Below are positions 1-11,465 of a stretch of DNA of 64,000 nucleotides, in pieces. The first letter of the stretch is position 1. Each line of letters opens with the position of its first letter. The position numbers and the translations under genes are program-made. The notes beneath the pieces were generated by a model that saw only the letters and a program-made list of their open reading frames with translations, did no database searches and was not told where the DNA came from. This stretch comes from Tolypeutes matacus (lineage: Eukaryota > Chordata > Mammalia > Cingulata > Chlamyphoridae), in the NCBI GenBank assembly GCA_026826555.1, contig JAKSZT010053881.1, positions 10,477,485 to 10,541,484 of the forward strand, given 5' to 3'.

Positions 1-65
1 AAGAAATGCGACTTTTTCTTTTTCTTTCACGTTGAGGTTTTGGCCTTTCAATAAAAAGTTAGCCC

Positions 66-300
66 CATTTTAGTTTGCTAAAGGCTGCTGGGAACAATAT
101 ACCAGAAATGGGTTGGCTTTTACAATGGGAATTTATTATTTTGTGGCTGTGAAAATGTTCAAATCAAGGCATCATCAGAGATGCCATCTCACCATATAAA
201 GGTCAGCTGCTGGCGATCCTGGACTGCCACGTGAGATGCTCCCATTTTAGCCTCCTGGTGGTGCTAGAATCTCTACAAGTTCCTTAGTGGAAGTGCCAGA
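66..300 (-). mobile_element. ERVL/MaLR-like LTR fragment, antisense
   Basis: Begins with a TTAGTTTGCTAA-type motif, the reverse complement of the common mammalian LTR 3' end, followed by a segment also found near 47102-47290 (shared CAAATCAAGGCA and CATCAGAGATGC). The right boundary is soft. Positions 1-65 show nothing recognisable. Confidence 0.5.
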
Positions 301-1994
301 TGTTTCAATCTAAGCTACACCCACCTACTGTAAGGCTGAGATGAAGGGCACCCCATCTAGACATATACTTACTAGCTTGATTCTTGAAAGTGTTTATAGA
401 TGCAGGGGGGGAAAAGGATCATGTGTGGCTCTTCAGTAAACATGGACAGTATCCATTCATATCTCCACTGTGTTATCCTATCCAGGCCTTTTCCTCAAAT
501 AAACATGCAAACTGTTTTCTTAGTCAAAGTCCTACAAAAATATTACAAGAAAATTTTCCCATTAAATAACATAAATATGCCCTTATTTACTTACTAAAAG
601 TAAAAAACAAAAACAAAAACAAAAAAAACCCACCTGTGTAACTTTGTAGTTTGTTGATGCATTTATTATTATATGCAATAAGGAAATTTTCTATATTCAA
701 TATGACAAAATTTTAAAACACTTGATACATGAATATTTAGAAATCCTTATGTAGAGGGTATGTTAACAACTCTCAATAGGAAAAAAATATGTTGATTCTT
801 CCAAGGTAAGTCAGAAACATATAGCAAAGAAACAAACAATCAAGTTCAAGGGGGAAAACTGGCCATTTCATTAATTTGACTTCAAAAAGTTCTTTAAATA
901 AGCAAGAGTCCAACATAGAAAGCTAAAATGTGTTATTTGAAACTCACTCAAACATTTTATGGGGAAGTTAAAGCGTTCCTTTTTCAATAGTCTATTAATT
1001 CTTTCAGAATTGTTATTAGGCAGTCAAAAAAAATTCTATCAGTCATCATCATCATCTCACCAGCAAATGAAAAAATAAGGCTAAGAAAGACAAAGGACTT
1101 GATACAAGTCAAATCGCATGCTCTAAATCTCATACTAAAACTTATTACTCCCCTTAAAATCATATATCATTAGAATTCCATCCTCTTTTCTTTAAATTTT
1201 ACATCAATAAAAATAATACTATATAAGACATTTATCACCCAATACTATCATGTTGTGTTGTTCATTTCTATCATCTTTGGGGAGGAAAGTTTACATAAAA
1301 TAATGACTTTTACATTTACTTGGTAGATATAGCTATGAGCAATTTTTTATATTAATTTGACTCAATAGGATCTATTTTAGGTTAATTAATCCTCAGAGAT
1401 ACAAATTCCTTTGTAAAGCAGTCAGCACTATTATTAAAAAAATTAACCAAAACATTCCAAAATCATGTGAAGTAAAGCATTAGCAAGACCAAAATACCTC
1501 ACTTTCTGCTTGTACCTGTAGCTTTTAAAGCTTAATCCGCTGCTTCCTCACCTTCCCAAATACCCCCATTTCACCCCATGATATCCCTTTCTCCTACATT
1601 CCTCTCTTCTATAAAAAATGATCAGACATAATCTACATTTATCAAATGGCTACAGTACATTTACACTTTAACAAATCCCACAAGTACTTTATATAAGCCT
1701 GCTAATAGTGAAAAATGGAAACCTTAATCACCTATTCAAGAAAGTTCAGGCATTGTCAAGCATAAAGATTTTTCTTTTGAGGGTGCAGAAATATAGGAAG
1801 TCTAAAATCATGCATTATCCAAATGCAAATCTGATGTAGCCCTTTCAGGGCGACTGCTGGGGGAGGTGATTATCCCTTGCCACTCTATCCCTTACACAAC
1901 TTTTCTCTGCTCCCCTTCCTTTAAGGAAAAAAAAAGCTGTTTAGAACATAGCTATTAAACACACCTGTTTGAACACACCCCCTAACCTTGATTC
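301..1994. other. AT-rich intronic sequence, no gene seen
   Basis: Only low-complexity A-rich sequence (about 600-628) and a short ATC repeat near 1042-1055 stand out. The two small open frames near 384-597 overlap each other in different frames and show no recognisable protein. Confidence 0.6.
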
Positions 1995-2215
1995 AAAAAT
2001 TAGGCATTAGCGGTAAGAAGAAATGAAGTCGTGAAACATATGAAAACATGGATGAACCTGGAGGACATTATGTTCAGTGAAGCAAGCCAGACACAAAAGG
2101 ACAAATATTGTAGGACTGCCCTATTATGAACTAAATATATTATGTGAAATATGAATATGGGTAGAAGTATATATCTAAGGCCATTTTTCCTTGAAGCTAA
2201 TAAACGTGATGAACA
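1995..2215 (+). mobile_element. 5'-truncated L1, 3' end
   Basis: Matches the last part of L1 ORF2 and its 3' UTR as seen at 17010-17150 and 56560-56735, including the segment reading GGATGAACCTGGAGGACATT. It starts abruptly, as expected for 5' truncation. Confidence 0.8.
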
Positions 2216-2339
2216 AATAGCTAACAGTCAGAAACTACATCTCTCGTTTTTTCCCTTGAACTTATATTTCCTTTCTACTTTCTCTACAAATTATCTTTTT
2301 CAACTTTTAATATGAAATATTTATATATTTACAGGAAGG

Positions 2340-2494
2340 TGCTAAGAAATTAACAAGGAAATCCCAAGCACCCTTCACCCAGCCACCCCCAACATTAACA
2401 TCGTGCATAACAAACAATAGTTTGATATCAAAACTAGGAAACTGAACATTGGTACAACCCAGAGCTTATTCACATTTCACCAGCCATACATGTG

Positions 2495-2525
<31 letters not shown>

Positions 2526-3600
2526 AGCACTATCGTTTTATCACAGGTGGAACTTCCTCTGAGCACCACCACAATCAAGTTTCTTAACTGTATCACCACA
2601 AGATTCCCTCCCCCGCCCCTCCCCTTCCTTATGCCCTGGCAGCCACTAATCTGTTCTCCAGCTCTATAATTATATTATTTCACTATTTCACAAATGTTGT
2701 ATAAATGGAACCATGCGGTATGTATCATTTTGAGATTGGCTTTTTACTCAGCCGGATTTCCTTGAGGTTCATCCAAGTTGCTGGGCGTATCAATAGTTTG
2801 CTTTTCATTGCTGAGTATTCCGTGGTATGGCTGTAAGAGTTTGTTTAACCGTTCATCCACTGAAGGACATCTGGGTTGTTCCCAGGTTTGGGCTATTATA
2901 TATAAAGCTGTCATAAGCATTCACGTTCAGATTTGTGTGAAGGTAAGTTTTATTCTCTGGGATAAACGCCCAGGGGTTTAATTGGTTGATTATATGGTAG
3001 TTGCATGTTTAATTTTAAAAGAAACTGCCAAACTGTTTTCCAGAGTGGCGATATCATTTTACATTCCCACATTAAATGTAAGAATGATTCCGTTTCTCTG
3101 CATCCTCTCCAGCATTTGGGGCTGTCAATATTTTTTATTTTAGCCATTCTGGTTTTAATAATCTGATATCTCTCCGTGGTTTTAATTTGCATTTCCCTTA
3201 TGGCCAAGGGAGTTGAACATCTTTTCATGTGCTTATTTGCCACATATATATTCTCTTCAGTGAAATTTCTGTACATATCTTTTTTCCCATTTCTAATTGG
3301 ATTGTTTTTACAAATAAATTTTGAGAGTTCTTTGTATATTCCGGATACTAATCCTTTGTCACATAAGTGGTTTGCAAATATTGTCTCCCAATCTGCAGAT
3401 TATCTTTTCATCCTCTTAACAGAGTCTTTCACAAAGTAAAAGATCTTTAATTTTGTTGAAGTCCAATCTATCAGTTTTTACTTTCATGGGTCATGCTTTG
3501 GTCAAGTCAGGAACTCTTTGCCTAGTCTTGTGTCTCAAAGATTACTCCTTTTTTACCCCTAGCAGTTTTATAGTTTTGTTTTACATTTTAGTCCATGATC
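2340..3600 (-). mobile_element. Old L1, antisense (3' UTR and ORF2 3' region)
   Basis: The reverse strand carries L1 3' UTR and ORF2 C-terminal sequence. Residues recognisable on the minus strand at 2950-3276 include the CWRGC segment of ORF2. The element is cut by SINE insertions and resumes at 4005-4298. It is degenerate, with many stops. Confidence 0.8.
2498..2525. repeat. (GT)n microsatellite
   Basis: About 14 uninterrupted GT dinucleotides within the antisense L1. Confidence 0.95.
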
Positions 3601-3615
3601 CCATGATCCATTTTT

Positions 3616-3989
3616 AAAAAAGGTTTATTTATTTCTCTCCCCACCCTCATTGTTTGCACTCCCTGTCTGTTCTCTGTGTCCATTCATTGTGTGCTCTCTG
3701 TGTCTGCTCATCTTCTCTTTAGGAGGCACTGGGAACCAAACCTGGGTCTCTCATGTGGGAGAGAGGCACTCAATCGCTTGAGCCACCTCAGCTCCCTGCT
3801 TTGTTGTGTTTCTCATTGTGTTTCCTCTTTGTGTATCCTTGTTGTGTCATCTTGTTGCATCAGTTGCTGCGCCAGTCTTTCGCGCCAGCTTGCTATCTTG
3901 CTTGTCTTCTTTAGGAGGTATCCGGAACCAAATCTGGGACCTCCCATGTGGTATGTGGGTGCCAAATGCTTGAGCCACATCCACTTCCC
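3616..3989 (-). mobile_element. Dimeric DAS-type SINE (long form)
   Basis: Two tRNA-like heads read on the minus strand, each with a GTGGCTCAAG box A-like and a GGTTTGGTTCC box B-like motif, joined by an A-rich linker containing GATGCAACAAGATGAC. A perfect 15-bp TSD (CCATGATCCATTTTT) flanks it at 3601-3615 and 3990-4004. The same two-part architecture occurs at 4518-4953 and 37786-38150. Confidence 0.88.
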
Positions 3990-4004
3990 CCATGATCCAT
4001 TTTT

Positions 4005-4298
4005 ATTTAATTTTTGTATTAGGTGTTGGGTTTGGGTTAAGGGTTTTTTGTTTGTTTGTTTTGCTATGGATGTCCAATTGCTCCAGCACCATTTATTAAA
4101 AAGGCAATCCCTCCTCCATTGGATTGCTTTTGTTCCCTCATCAAAAATTAAAATTAGGCATATTTGTGTGGCTCTATTTCTGGATTCCCTATTCTATTCC
4201 ATTGATCTATGTTCCTATCCCTGTGTGAGTACCATACTATCTTGAAATATGTAACTATATAATAAGCATTAGAAGTAGGGAGGATGATTCCTCCCACA
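4005..4298 (-). mobile_element. Old L1, antisense, continuation
   Basis: Continues the L1 at 2340-3600 after the SINE. On the minus strand it carries the ORF2 region with conserved Ser-His-Arg-Asp-Arg-type coding, corresponding to 15990-16110 in the full-length L1. Confidence 0.75.
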
Positions 4299-4309
4299 CA
4301 ATTTTTTTT

Positions 4310-4503
4310 CCCGTTTTTTAGGAGGTGCTGGGACCTTGTACATGGGAAGCAGGCATTCAACCACTGAGCTACATCCACTCCCCAATGACAGTTGGTTTTT
4401 TTCGTTTGTTTCTTTGCTTAGTTTTTAGGAGGTGCTGGGGACTGAACCCAGGACCTCATACATGGGAAGCAGGTGCTCAACCACTTGAGCTACATCCACT
4501 CCC
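4310..4503 (-). mobile_element. Short-linker dimeric DAS-type SINE
   Basis: Two tRNA-like monomers in the same orientation, joined on the minus strand by AAAAAAACCAACTGTCATTG. An imperfect T-rich TSD (CAATTTTTTTT) lies at 4299-4309 and 4504-4514. The junction recurs at three other loci. Confidence 0.75.
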
Positions 4504-4517
4504 CAATTTTTTTTTAA

Positions 4518-4953
4518 GATTTATTTTTATTTATTTCTCCTCACACCCCCTCATTGTTTTGCACTTGCTGTCTGTTCTCTGTTTGTTCTTCTGTGTCTGC
4601 TTGTCTTCATTTTAGGTGGTACCAGGAACCAATCCTGGGACATTCTGGAGTGGTGAGAGGCACTCTAATGTTTTGTGCCACCTCAGCTCCCTGGACTGCC
4701 ACGTCTCTTATTGTCTCTCTTCTGTGTTTCTTTTTGTTGCATCATCTTGCTGTGCCAGTTCTCCGTGAGGGCCAGCACTCTATGCGGGCCAGCACTCTAT
4801 GCGGGCCAGCACTCTGCATGGGCCAGGACTCTGTTCAGGCCAGCCCACCGAGCAGGCCAGCTTGCTTTTTCACCAGGAGGCCCTGGAAATAGAACCCTGG
4901 ACCTCCTGTATGATAGATGGGAGCCCAATCGCCTGAGCCACATCCACTTCCCC
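4518..4953 (-). mobile_element. Dimeric DAS-type SINE with internal minisatellite
   Basis: Same two-headed long form as 3616-3989. The head-to-head spacer is lengthened by a 17-bp tandem repeat. The flanking T-rich TSD is CAATTTTTTTTTAA on the left and CAATTATTTTTAA on the right. Confidence 0.8.
4769..4865. repeat. 17-bp minisatellite inside a SINE
   Basis: About 5.7 copies of a unit typified by GGGCCAGCACTCTATGC. The first two copies are identical and the later ones diverge progressively, keeping GGCCAG at the same phase. Confidence 0.92.
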
Positions 4954-4979
4954 CAATTATTTTTAATGTAGTCTATTTT

Positions 4980-6715
4980 ATGTTTGAAAGTCTTTTATAA
5001 ATCACTCTATTTTTCTTCAACAAAAATATGTCTATAAATTGAAAATAAATTTCTCTTTATTTTCTGTAATCAAAGACTCCAAGTGTTAAAACAATTTCTC
5101 TGGGGTGAGTTTTCTTTACAATTATTATTACTACCCAATCAATTAAAATATAAATATACTACAAATTTGATTTCAAATATTCTTAAACATAAGAAGGAAA
5201 ACTTTATTGAACTTGCATCTTATAAAAGTGAAGGGTGAGATTTTTCTTCTTCAATTAGCTCGTTTCCATGAAGTGACTATTATTTACTGCCAGAATAAAA
5301 TAGGGTCAGCATCACTTCTATCCCTATTTTTTGTTTCTGTTACTTTAGGTGGTGAGAAAAGATGAGATGAGAACGGAAGTCTAGTTATAGGAGTATGTCT
5401 CACTTCTTTGAAATCTTTCTGAGTTATATGACAAAAATAACAGTAATATACCTTCAAATATATATTTAATGACCTGTTAGTTAATTAGCACATACCTTGA
5501 TTAGGCCTTCTTTAAATTCTGTTGAGAGCAAAGCACTGGACATTATTTGATTTGCAAAAGGATCTGTTACCCAGTCGTTCTCTGAGATAGTGTTACTTAG
5601 TCATTAGTATCTTAACATGGACAGCAATATTTTCAATTTCCCTTTGCTTGGCTCGCTTCTAGTTTTTACATGAAGGGCAATGGACCTTTGTAAGATTGGA
5701 GGTGGACAAACAGTGTCTTTCTTCTGTAAAGTGGGAAAAGGGCACCTGTGAAAGAGAAGGTGGGAAAAGAGACCCTGCACTTCCATCACAGGCACGTTCT
5801 CAGATAGAATAATATTAGGAAAGAGTACATGAGGAATTTAAGGATCTAGAAATTGATTCCCTTAAAAGTATCTATGCACCATACCTCTTGAAAAGTCTAC
5901 AGAAATTTAAAGATAAATGCTAATGTACATCTGCAGCCCATAGTATCAACATCAGTTCAGGTTAATATGTGGAATTGAGTAGTAAATGCTTTTTGATGAG
6001 GAAAAGTGCAATAGGGAGATGACAAGCACCAAAACAGCAACACAATATATCAAAGGAAAGCACTCCACTTGAAAATTAAGACTCAGACTGAAGCAAATTA
6101 AGTTGTTGCTTAAAGCGTAATAATTAGGGCCTTTAAATTCACCAAACCATTCTATCACAGACTAAAAAGGCTTGTTTATCTCTTCTATGTCCTAGGGGAA
6201 TAAATTATCTCATAAGTCTTTCTATTTCATCAAAGTGCTGTTTAAAAGCTGATGAAATGTTTAAGCAATTCATTACATTAATATAAAGATCTTTTACAGG
6301 ATATAGGTGGGTAGGTAACATTTTGAGTACAGTAGAAAGGATATTACTGACTTAGAACCTATACAAAGCAGGCACAAAATTGATGCTAATTTAAAGACTC
6401 TAATCTTTAATTGAGTAGGGTTTTGTTTTGTTTTGTTTTTTTACTAAAACAAACTGTTGTTAATATATAGATTTTCTGAGGGGAAAAAAAAACAAAACTG
6501 TGGCATCATATCTTTATGCCTCTGAAGTTATTTATTCTTATTTTGTCTTATTTTATTGAATTAATTTATTAATTATGCAATGCTTAAACAGACACTGAAG
6601 CCTTGAAAATAAACAGGGTAGGTAAATATTCAGAAAACTGTAGTTTAAAATTCACATAAGGACATTTAGTTCAAGATAGTAGGTTGATGTTTTATATTTA
6701 CTACCTACAGCTTGC
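4980..6715. other. AT-rich intronic sequence, no gene seen
   Basis: I see no repeat family, RNA gene or convincing coding frame in this 1.7-kb stretch. A short TTTTG run lies near 6419-6440. Confidence 0.5.
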
Positions 6716-6734
6716 AAAACCAAAATGAAATGGG

Positions 6735-7705
6735 GGGCAAAAAAAAAAAAAACAACAACAATAAACTGCTTACAGCAGAAAGCAAGGGAAGTGGAGGGTT
6801 CACCAATGGATGAAAGATTTCAACAAATTTCTAGAATTCAAAACGCAGATATAATTGTGTTGATGGATGAGACAGGCAGAGAAAGCCAGAACTCAGAATA
6901 CTCCACAAGGCAACTGATAGGAACTAGGAGCCAAACTGCTTGCTGGAATGATAGAAGGAATCCACAGAGTCAGTCTTCCCCCTGGAACACCTGATGGCTC
7001 TGGGCTCTGAGCCAATAGGCATCAAGGAGGGCAGGAGTGAGAGATGGAGCTGAAGATGGGGGATAATTGAAAGTCTGTACCTGGAACCCTGCTGGCTAGC
7101 ACCCTCAGTGCTTCACTCACCCCCACACAGCTCACAGGCAGGCTGGCATCAACACTCAGTTGAAAAACCAGACAGCTGAAGGAACAAACAACCTGGGGAA
7201 GGCCAAGGCTTCTGTGTGGATACTGTCCATCCTCCCATACAAGGTCCCCAGCTTGAGCGCAGGTACACCCAAGAGCCAAGGGGCCAGCCAAAGCGGCCAC
7301 CCTGTACAGAGTGCCAGCCAGCCGTGCACTCAGGTGATAGATCTAGTGGGAAAATCAACCAGCTTTAACATAGCAGAGGAAATCCACGCCAGTTATCCAG
7401 ATCTTTCTAAAATATGAATAGACCTCAAGGGTCACCAGGCACATGAGGAAAACTAGCAGCATGAAAAAGAAGAACTAAGAAAAAACATACAGGAAAAGGA
7501 ACCCGGAGGGGACCAAAGATAATTAAGACACATAAGAAAATAGCAAAAAAACCTCTAATGCGACTAAATCAAAAGATTCAGGAGGATCCTGCAGCCATAT
7601 AAAATAGGAATAGGAAGCCATTAAAAAAGAAAAAAGAACCAGAAAAAAACTATTTTAAATTAAATTAAAAATTCTTGGAATTTAAAAAGTGATTAGGAAA
7701 GGAAA
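6735..7705 (+). mobile_element. HAL1/old L1-like LINE, left part
   Basis: Resembles the 5' UTR and start of an ORF1-bearing old LINE. It is interrupted by an insertion with a 22-bp TSD and resumes at 9643-9888 and 19101-19700. The reading frames are broken. The family name is by eye. Confidence 0.5.
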
Positions 7706-9620
7706 ACTACAACTCATTGATAAAAGAAATTTTTAAAAGACCCAAATAATTGGAAGAACATTCCATGCTCATGGATTAGAAGACTAAATATCATTAAGAT
7801 GTCAATTCTGCTCAAATTGATGTACAGATTCAATGCAATCCCGATAAAAATTCCACCAGCATTTTTTAAATAAATGGAAAACATGATTATCAAATATATT
7901 TGAAAGGGTAAGGGGTCCTGAATAGCGAGAAACATCTTAAAAAGGAAAACCAAAGTTGGAGGACTCTCGTTTCCGGACTTTAAGTCGTATTACCTAGCAA
8001 TAGTGGAAAAAACATCATGGTACTGGCATAAAGACAGACACGTAGACCAATGGAACTGAATTGATGGTTAAAAAACAGACCCTCACATCTACGGTCAAGC
8101 GATTTTTGACTAGCCTGTCAAACCCATCCAGCTCAGAACAGTCCATTCAACAAATGGTGCTGAGAAAACTGGATATCCATAGCAAAAGAAGGAAAGAGGA
8201 CCTCTATTTCACAACTTATACAAAAATTAACTCAAAATAAATAAAAAACCTAAATGAAAAAGCAAGAACCGTAACGCTTCTAGAAGAAAATGTAGGAAAA
8301 TATCTTCAAGGCCTGGTGGTAGGTGGTGGATTCTTAAAGGAGAAAACAGGAGGACTGAGATGGACTACTGATATTTAGTGTACATAGAAGTTTTGATTAG
8401 CTTTACTGTAAAAGTGTGGAAATGTACAGAGTTGACAGTAACACATTATAGTGAGTAATGGCTGGTTTATAAATGGGGATGTGGCTGAAAATGGTAGTCT
8501 AGGGATGTAAATGCCAATTGACAGAAAGCTAGAGAATAATCTAGGGACATGACTAACACAGTAAACTCAGAGGTGGATGAGAATTGTGGTTGATGGTACA
8601 GATGCAAGAGTGTCCTTTGTGAGCTAGAGCAGATGTACATCACTATTGTAGGGTGGTGGGAATGTGGAGAGGCATGGGAAAAATACAACTGGAGTGACCT
8701 ATGGACTGTGGTTAACAGTAATAATATAATATTCTTGCATCTATGCCAAAGACCTACTGTGCTGATAATGGGGGAGTATGGAAAATGTGTACCAAATGTA
8801 CACTGTGGACCTCATAATCTGATATTATCTCATAATCTGTAATAAATGTTTCACAACGGTGTGATGTGTTGGTAGAGGGGTGTTGGTTGGGAATTCTGCA
8901 CATGTGCATGATTGTTTTGCAAGTTTACAACTTCTGTCATAAAAATATATTTTAAAAATAATAATAGGTGGGAAGCGGCTGTGGCTCAATCAGTAGGGCT
9001 CCCGTTTACCATATGGGAGGCTCCGGGTTCGGTTCCCGGGGCCTCCTGGTGAAGGCAAGCCCGCCCGCACGGCGTGGTTAGCTGACCCAGCGAGCACAAG
9101 CAGCAAGGGGGGGATAAATGAATAAATAAATAAAATCTTTAAAAAATAATAATAATAATAATAATAGGGTGGGTTGGGGGAAAAACACACCAAATGTAAG
9201 ATAAGGACTATAATTAATAATAATATTTTTACAATATTCTTTCATAATTTGTAACAAATGTCTCACAACAATGCAAGGTGTTGGTGTATGGGACCCCTGT
9301 GTGATGTTATGAATGTCTGCTTTGTAAGTTCACAACTTTTACTATATACTTATTGTTTATGTATATTCATGTATAAATGATATAAAATAATAATAATAAT
9401 AGGGTGGGTTGGGGGAAAATACTTTGGTTAGTAATATTTTGAGGATCTCTTTAATCATTAGTTAAAAATGTTTAACAACAATGCAAGGTATTGGTGGTAG
9501 GGTGAGGTATGAGAGCCCTGTATGATGTTATGTATGTTTGTTTTGTAAATTCACAACTATTGCTATATGCTTATTATTTATGTATGTTCATGTATGAATG
9601 ATATACTTAATAAACTTTTA
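7706..9620 (+). mobile_element. Chimeric L1-derived retroposon with repeated 3' end
   Basis: A single insertion flanked by a 22-bp TSD (7684-7705 and 9621-9642; core GTGATTAGGAAAGGAAA). Its left 630 bases are the L1 ORF2 C-terminal half (comparable to 15730-16310). At about 8341 it switches to sequence that is not ORF2. It ends in three related 3' units (about 8770-8967, 9160-9396, 9397-9617), the last ending AATAAACTTTT. A young DAS-SINE is nested between units 1 and 2. Confidence 0.75.
8969..9150 (+). mobile_element. DAS-type SINE, young monomer
   Basis: tRNA-like head with box A-like TGGCTCAATCAGTAGG and box B GGTTCGGTTCC, then an A/T-rich tail. The flanking AATAATAATAG sequence acts as an imprecise TSD. 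It is nearly identical to 21181-21368 and 57693-57884. Confidence 0.88.
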
Positions 9621-9642
9621 AAAAAGTGATTAGGAAAGGAAA

Positions 9643-9886
9643 CCAGATAATTTGAAAATAAAATTGAGAAACTAAGAATTAGAGTATATGGATAAAAAGA
9701 TGGAAATAATAGAGAAACAGTAAGACATAAACAGCCAAGCTAAGATGTACATTTGAGTAATAGTCTCAGAAAGAGGGAACAGAGAAAATAAAGGGGAAGA
9801 AACTATGAAACGAATAAAAGAATTTCCTAGAGCTGAAGAGAGACCCAAGCAAGACTTAAGCTTGAAAGGGTCTATGAAGTGCCCTA
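9643..9886 (+). mobile_element. HAL1/old L1-like LINE, middle part
   Basis: Continues 6735-7705 after the chimeric insertion and resembles the ORF1 region of HAL1. It is cut at the TA dinucleotide where the Tigger inserted. Confidence 0.5.
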
Positions 9887-10312
9887 TACAGGCATACCTT
9901 GGAGATATGTGGGTTCAGTTCCAGACCACTGCAATAAAGCAAATATCACAATAAAGCAAATCACATAAATTTTTTGGTTTCCCAATGCATATAAAAGTTG
10001 TGTTTACTCTATGTTCCAGTATATTAAGTGTGCAATAGCATTATAGCTAAAAATAAAAATAAAAAACAACAGTGTACTTACCTTAATTTAAATATATTTT
10101 ATTGATAAAAAATATTAAGCATCATCTGGGCCTTCAGACACTTGTAATCTTTTTGCTGGTGAGGGTCCTGCTTTAATGTTGATGGCTGCTGAATGATCAG
10201 AGTGGTGGTTGCTGAAGGCTGGGGTGACTATGGCAATATCTTAAAGTAAGAAACTTCATTACTTTAGTTTGAATGTTTGGATGGACTCTTCCTTTCACAA
10301 AAGATTACTCTG

Positions 10313-11465
10313 GAGGACTTCCGGGAAGATGGCGAACTAGTAAGACACAGGAATCTCTACTCCAGAAAAATAGCTAGACAACAGGCTGAAACAGCCCCAA
10401 AAAAGATCTTTTAGGGTTTAGGACAGCAGGTGAAGGCTGCACACCACCCAGAGCAGAGAGAGACAAAAGAGGGAAATCGCGACGACAGAACCATGAGTTG
10501 GAACCAGCAGCAACTGCTGCTGACGGCACCCTTCCCCACACTCTTTAGAAATCTGAGGCCTCTGGGCCTGGGACTACAGACAAAGGGGGGCCCAGGGATC
10601 TACCACCACAGGAAAGGGGAGAGAGAGGGACACAGCCTAAGGCTGACTCAGAGTCTGACCCGCAAATTTGGGCTGTGGAGCCCCACGGACTCTTCCAGGC
10701 CAGGTGGGACCACACGGTGGTTTGCCTTGGGAGCCTATGAAGGACTGGAGAAATCTGACCCTCGCAATCCCCCTCTCTTCTAGCCTGGACTAATTGTTGA
10801 GGACTCCACAAGAGAGGGGAAGGGCGTCTGGGGCTGACTCAGCTTTTGACTTGCAGGTTTGGTCTGCCTTGTCCGAGAGCACTTCCAGGCCCAGTGGGGC
10901 TGCGCCATTGTTTGCCTTGGAGCCTGTAAGGGGCTAAAGATACACAAACCTCCCAATCTTCTCCTCTACTTGACAGGGACTGATTGTGGAGGACTCAGAG
11001 GGGAGTGGAAATATTTCCCAGCTGGGAAAAAGGAGGGGGCTACCAGAGAAGACTGGAGAACTGTCTCAGAGAGTTTGAATTACAAGGCTCTTAGCCCCTA
11101 GACAGGAAGCTCTATCACATTGATCTGGTCTGTGTCACAACAAATACACTCCGACCAGGCATTGAATTGAGAGCTGCCAAAGAGTGCCATCTCCTGACAG
11201 ACAAAGGAAGTGCACACAAGAAAATTAAAAATGAGTAAGGGAAGCTTTTCCTGGCCTCTATACTCTCCCTGCCCAAGGCCCTAGGAAGTGACTCTACAAA
11301 CAATTACTGGGTCCAGTGCCAAGTTTTGAGCAACCAGTAGGACAATCCTAACAATCCAGGTCGAGCTAAAAAATCAAAGAGCTGTGGTAACTCACAGCCT
11401 CCTGCCACTAAATCCCTATAAAAGAGAAAGAGATTGAGCATCTGAGTAAACTACATCCTAACCAG
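10313..11465 (+). promoter_or_regulatory. L1 5' UTR / internal promoter with two tandem units
   Basis: Two diverged direct repeats of about 191 bp start at 10641 and 10832, each opening GGCTGACTCAG and sharing a GTTTGCCTTGG..GCCT core. A partial third unit may precede them. The arrangement recalls the monomeric promoters of rodent L1s, although sequence homology to those is not implied. Confidence 0.65.

Noticed and set aside
3676..4245. 189-codon frame
   Set aside because: Runs through an antisense dimeric SINE and antisense L1; no protein signal.
4769..4865. CRISPR-like array
   Set aside because: 17-bp units are contiguous with no unique spacers; it is a minisatellite in a mammalian SINE.
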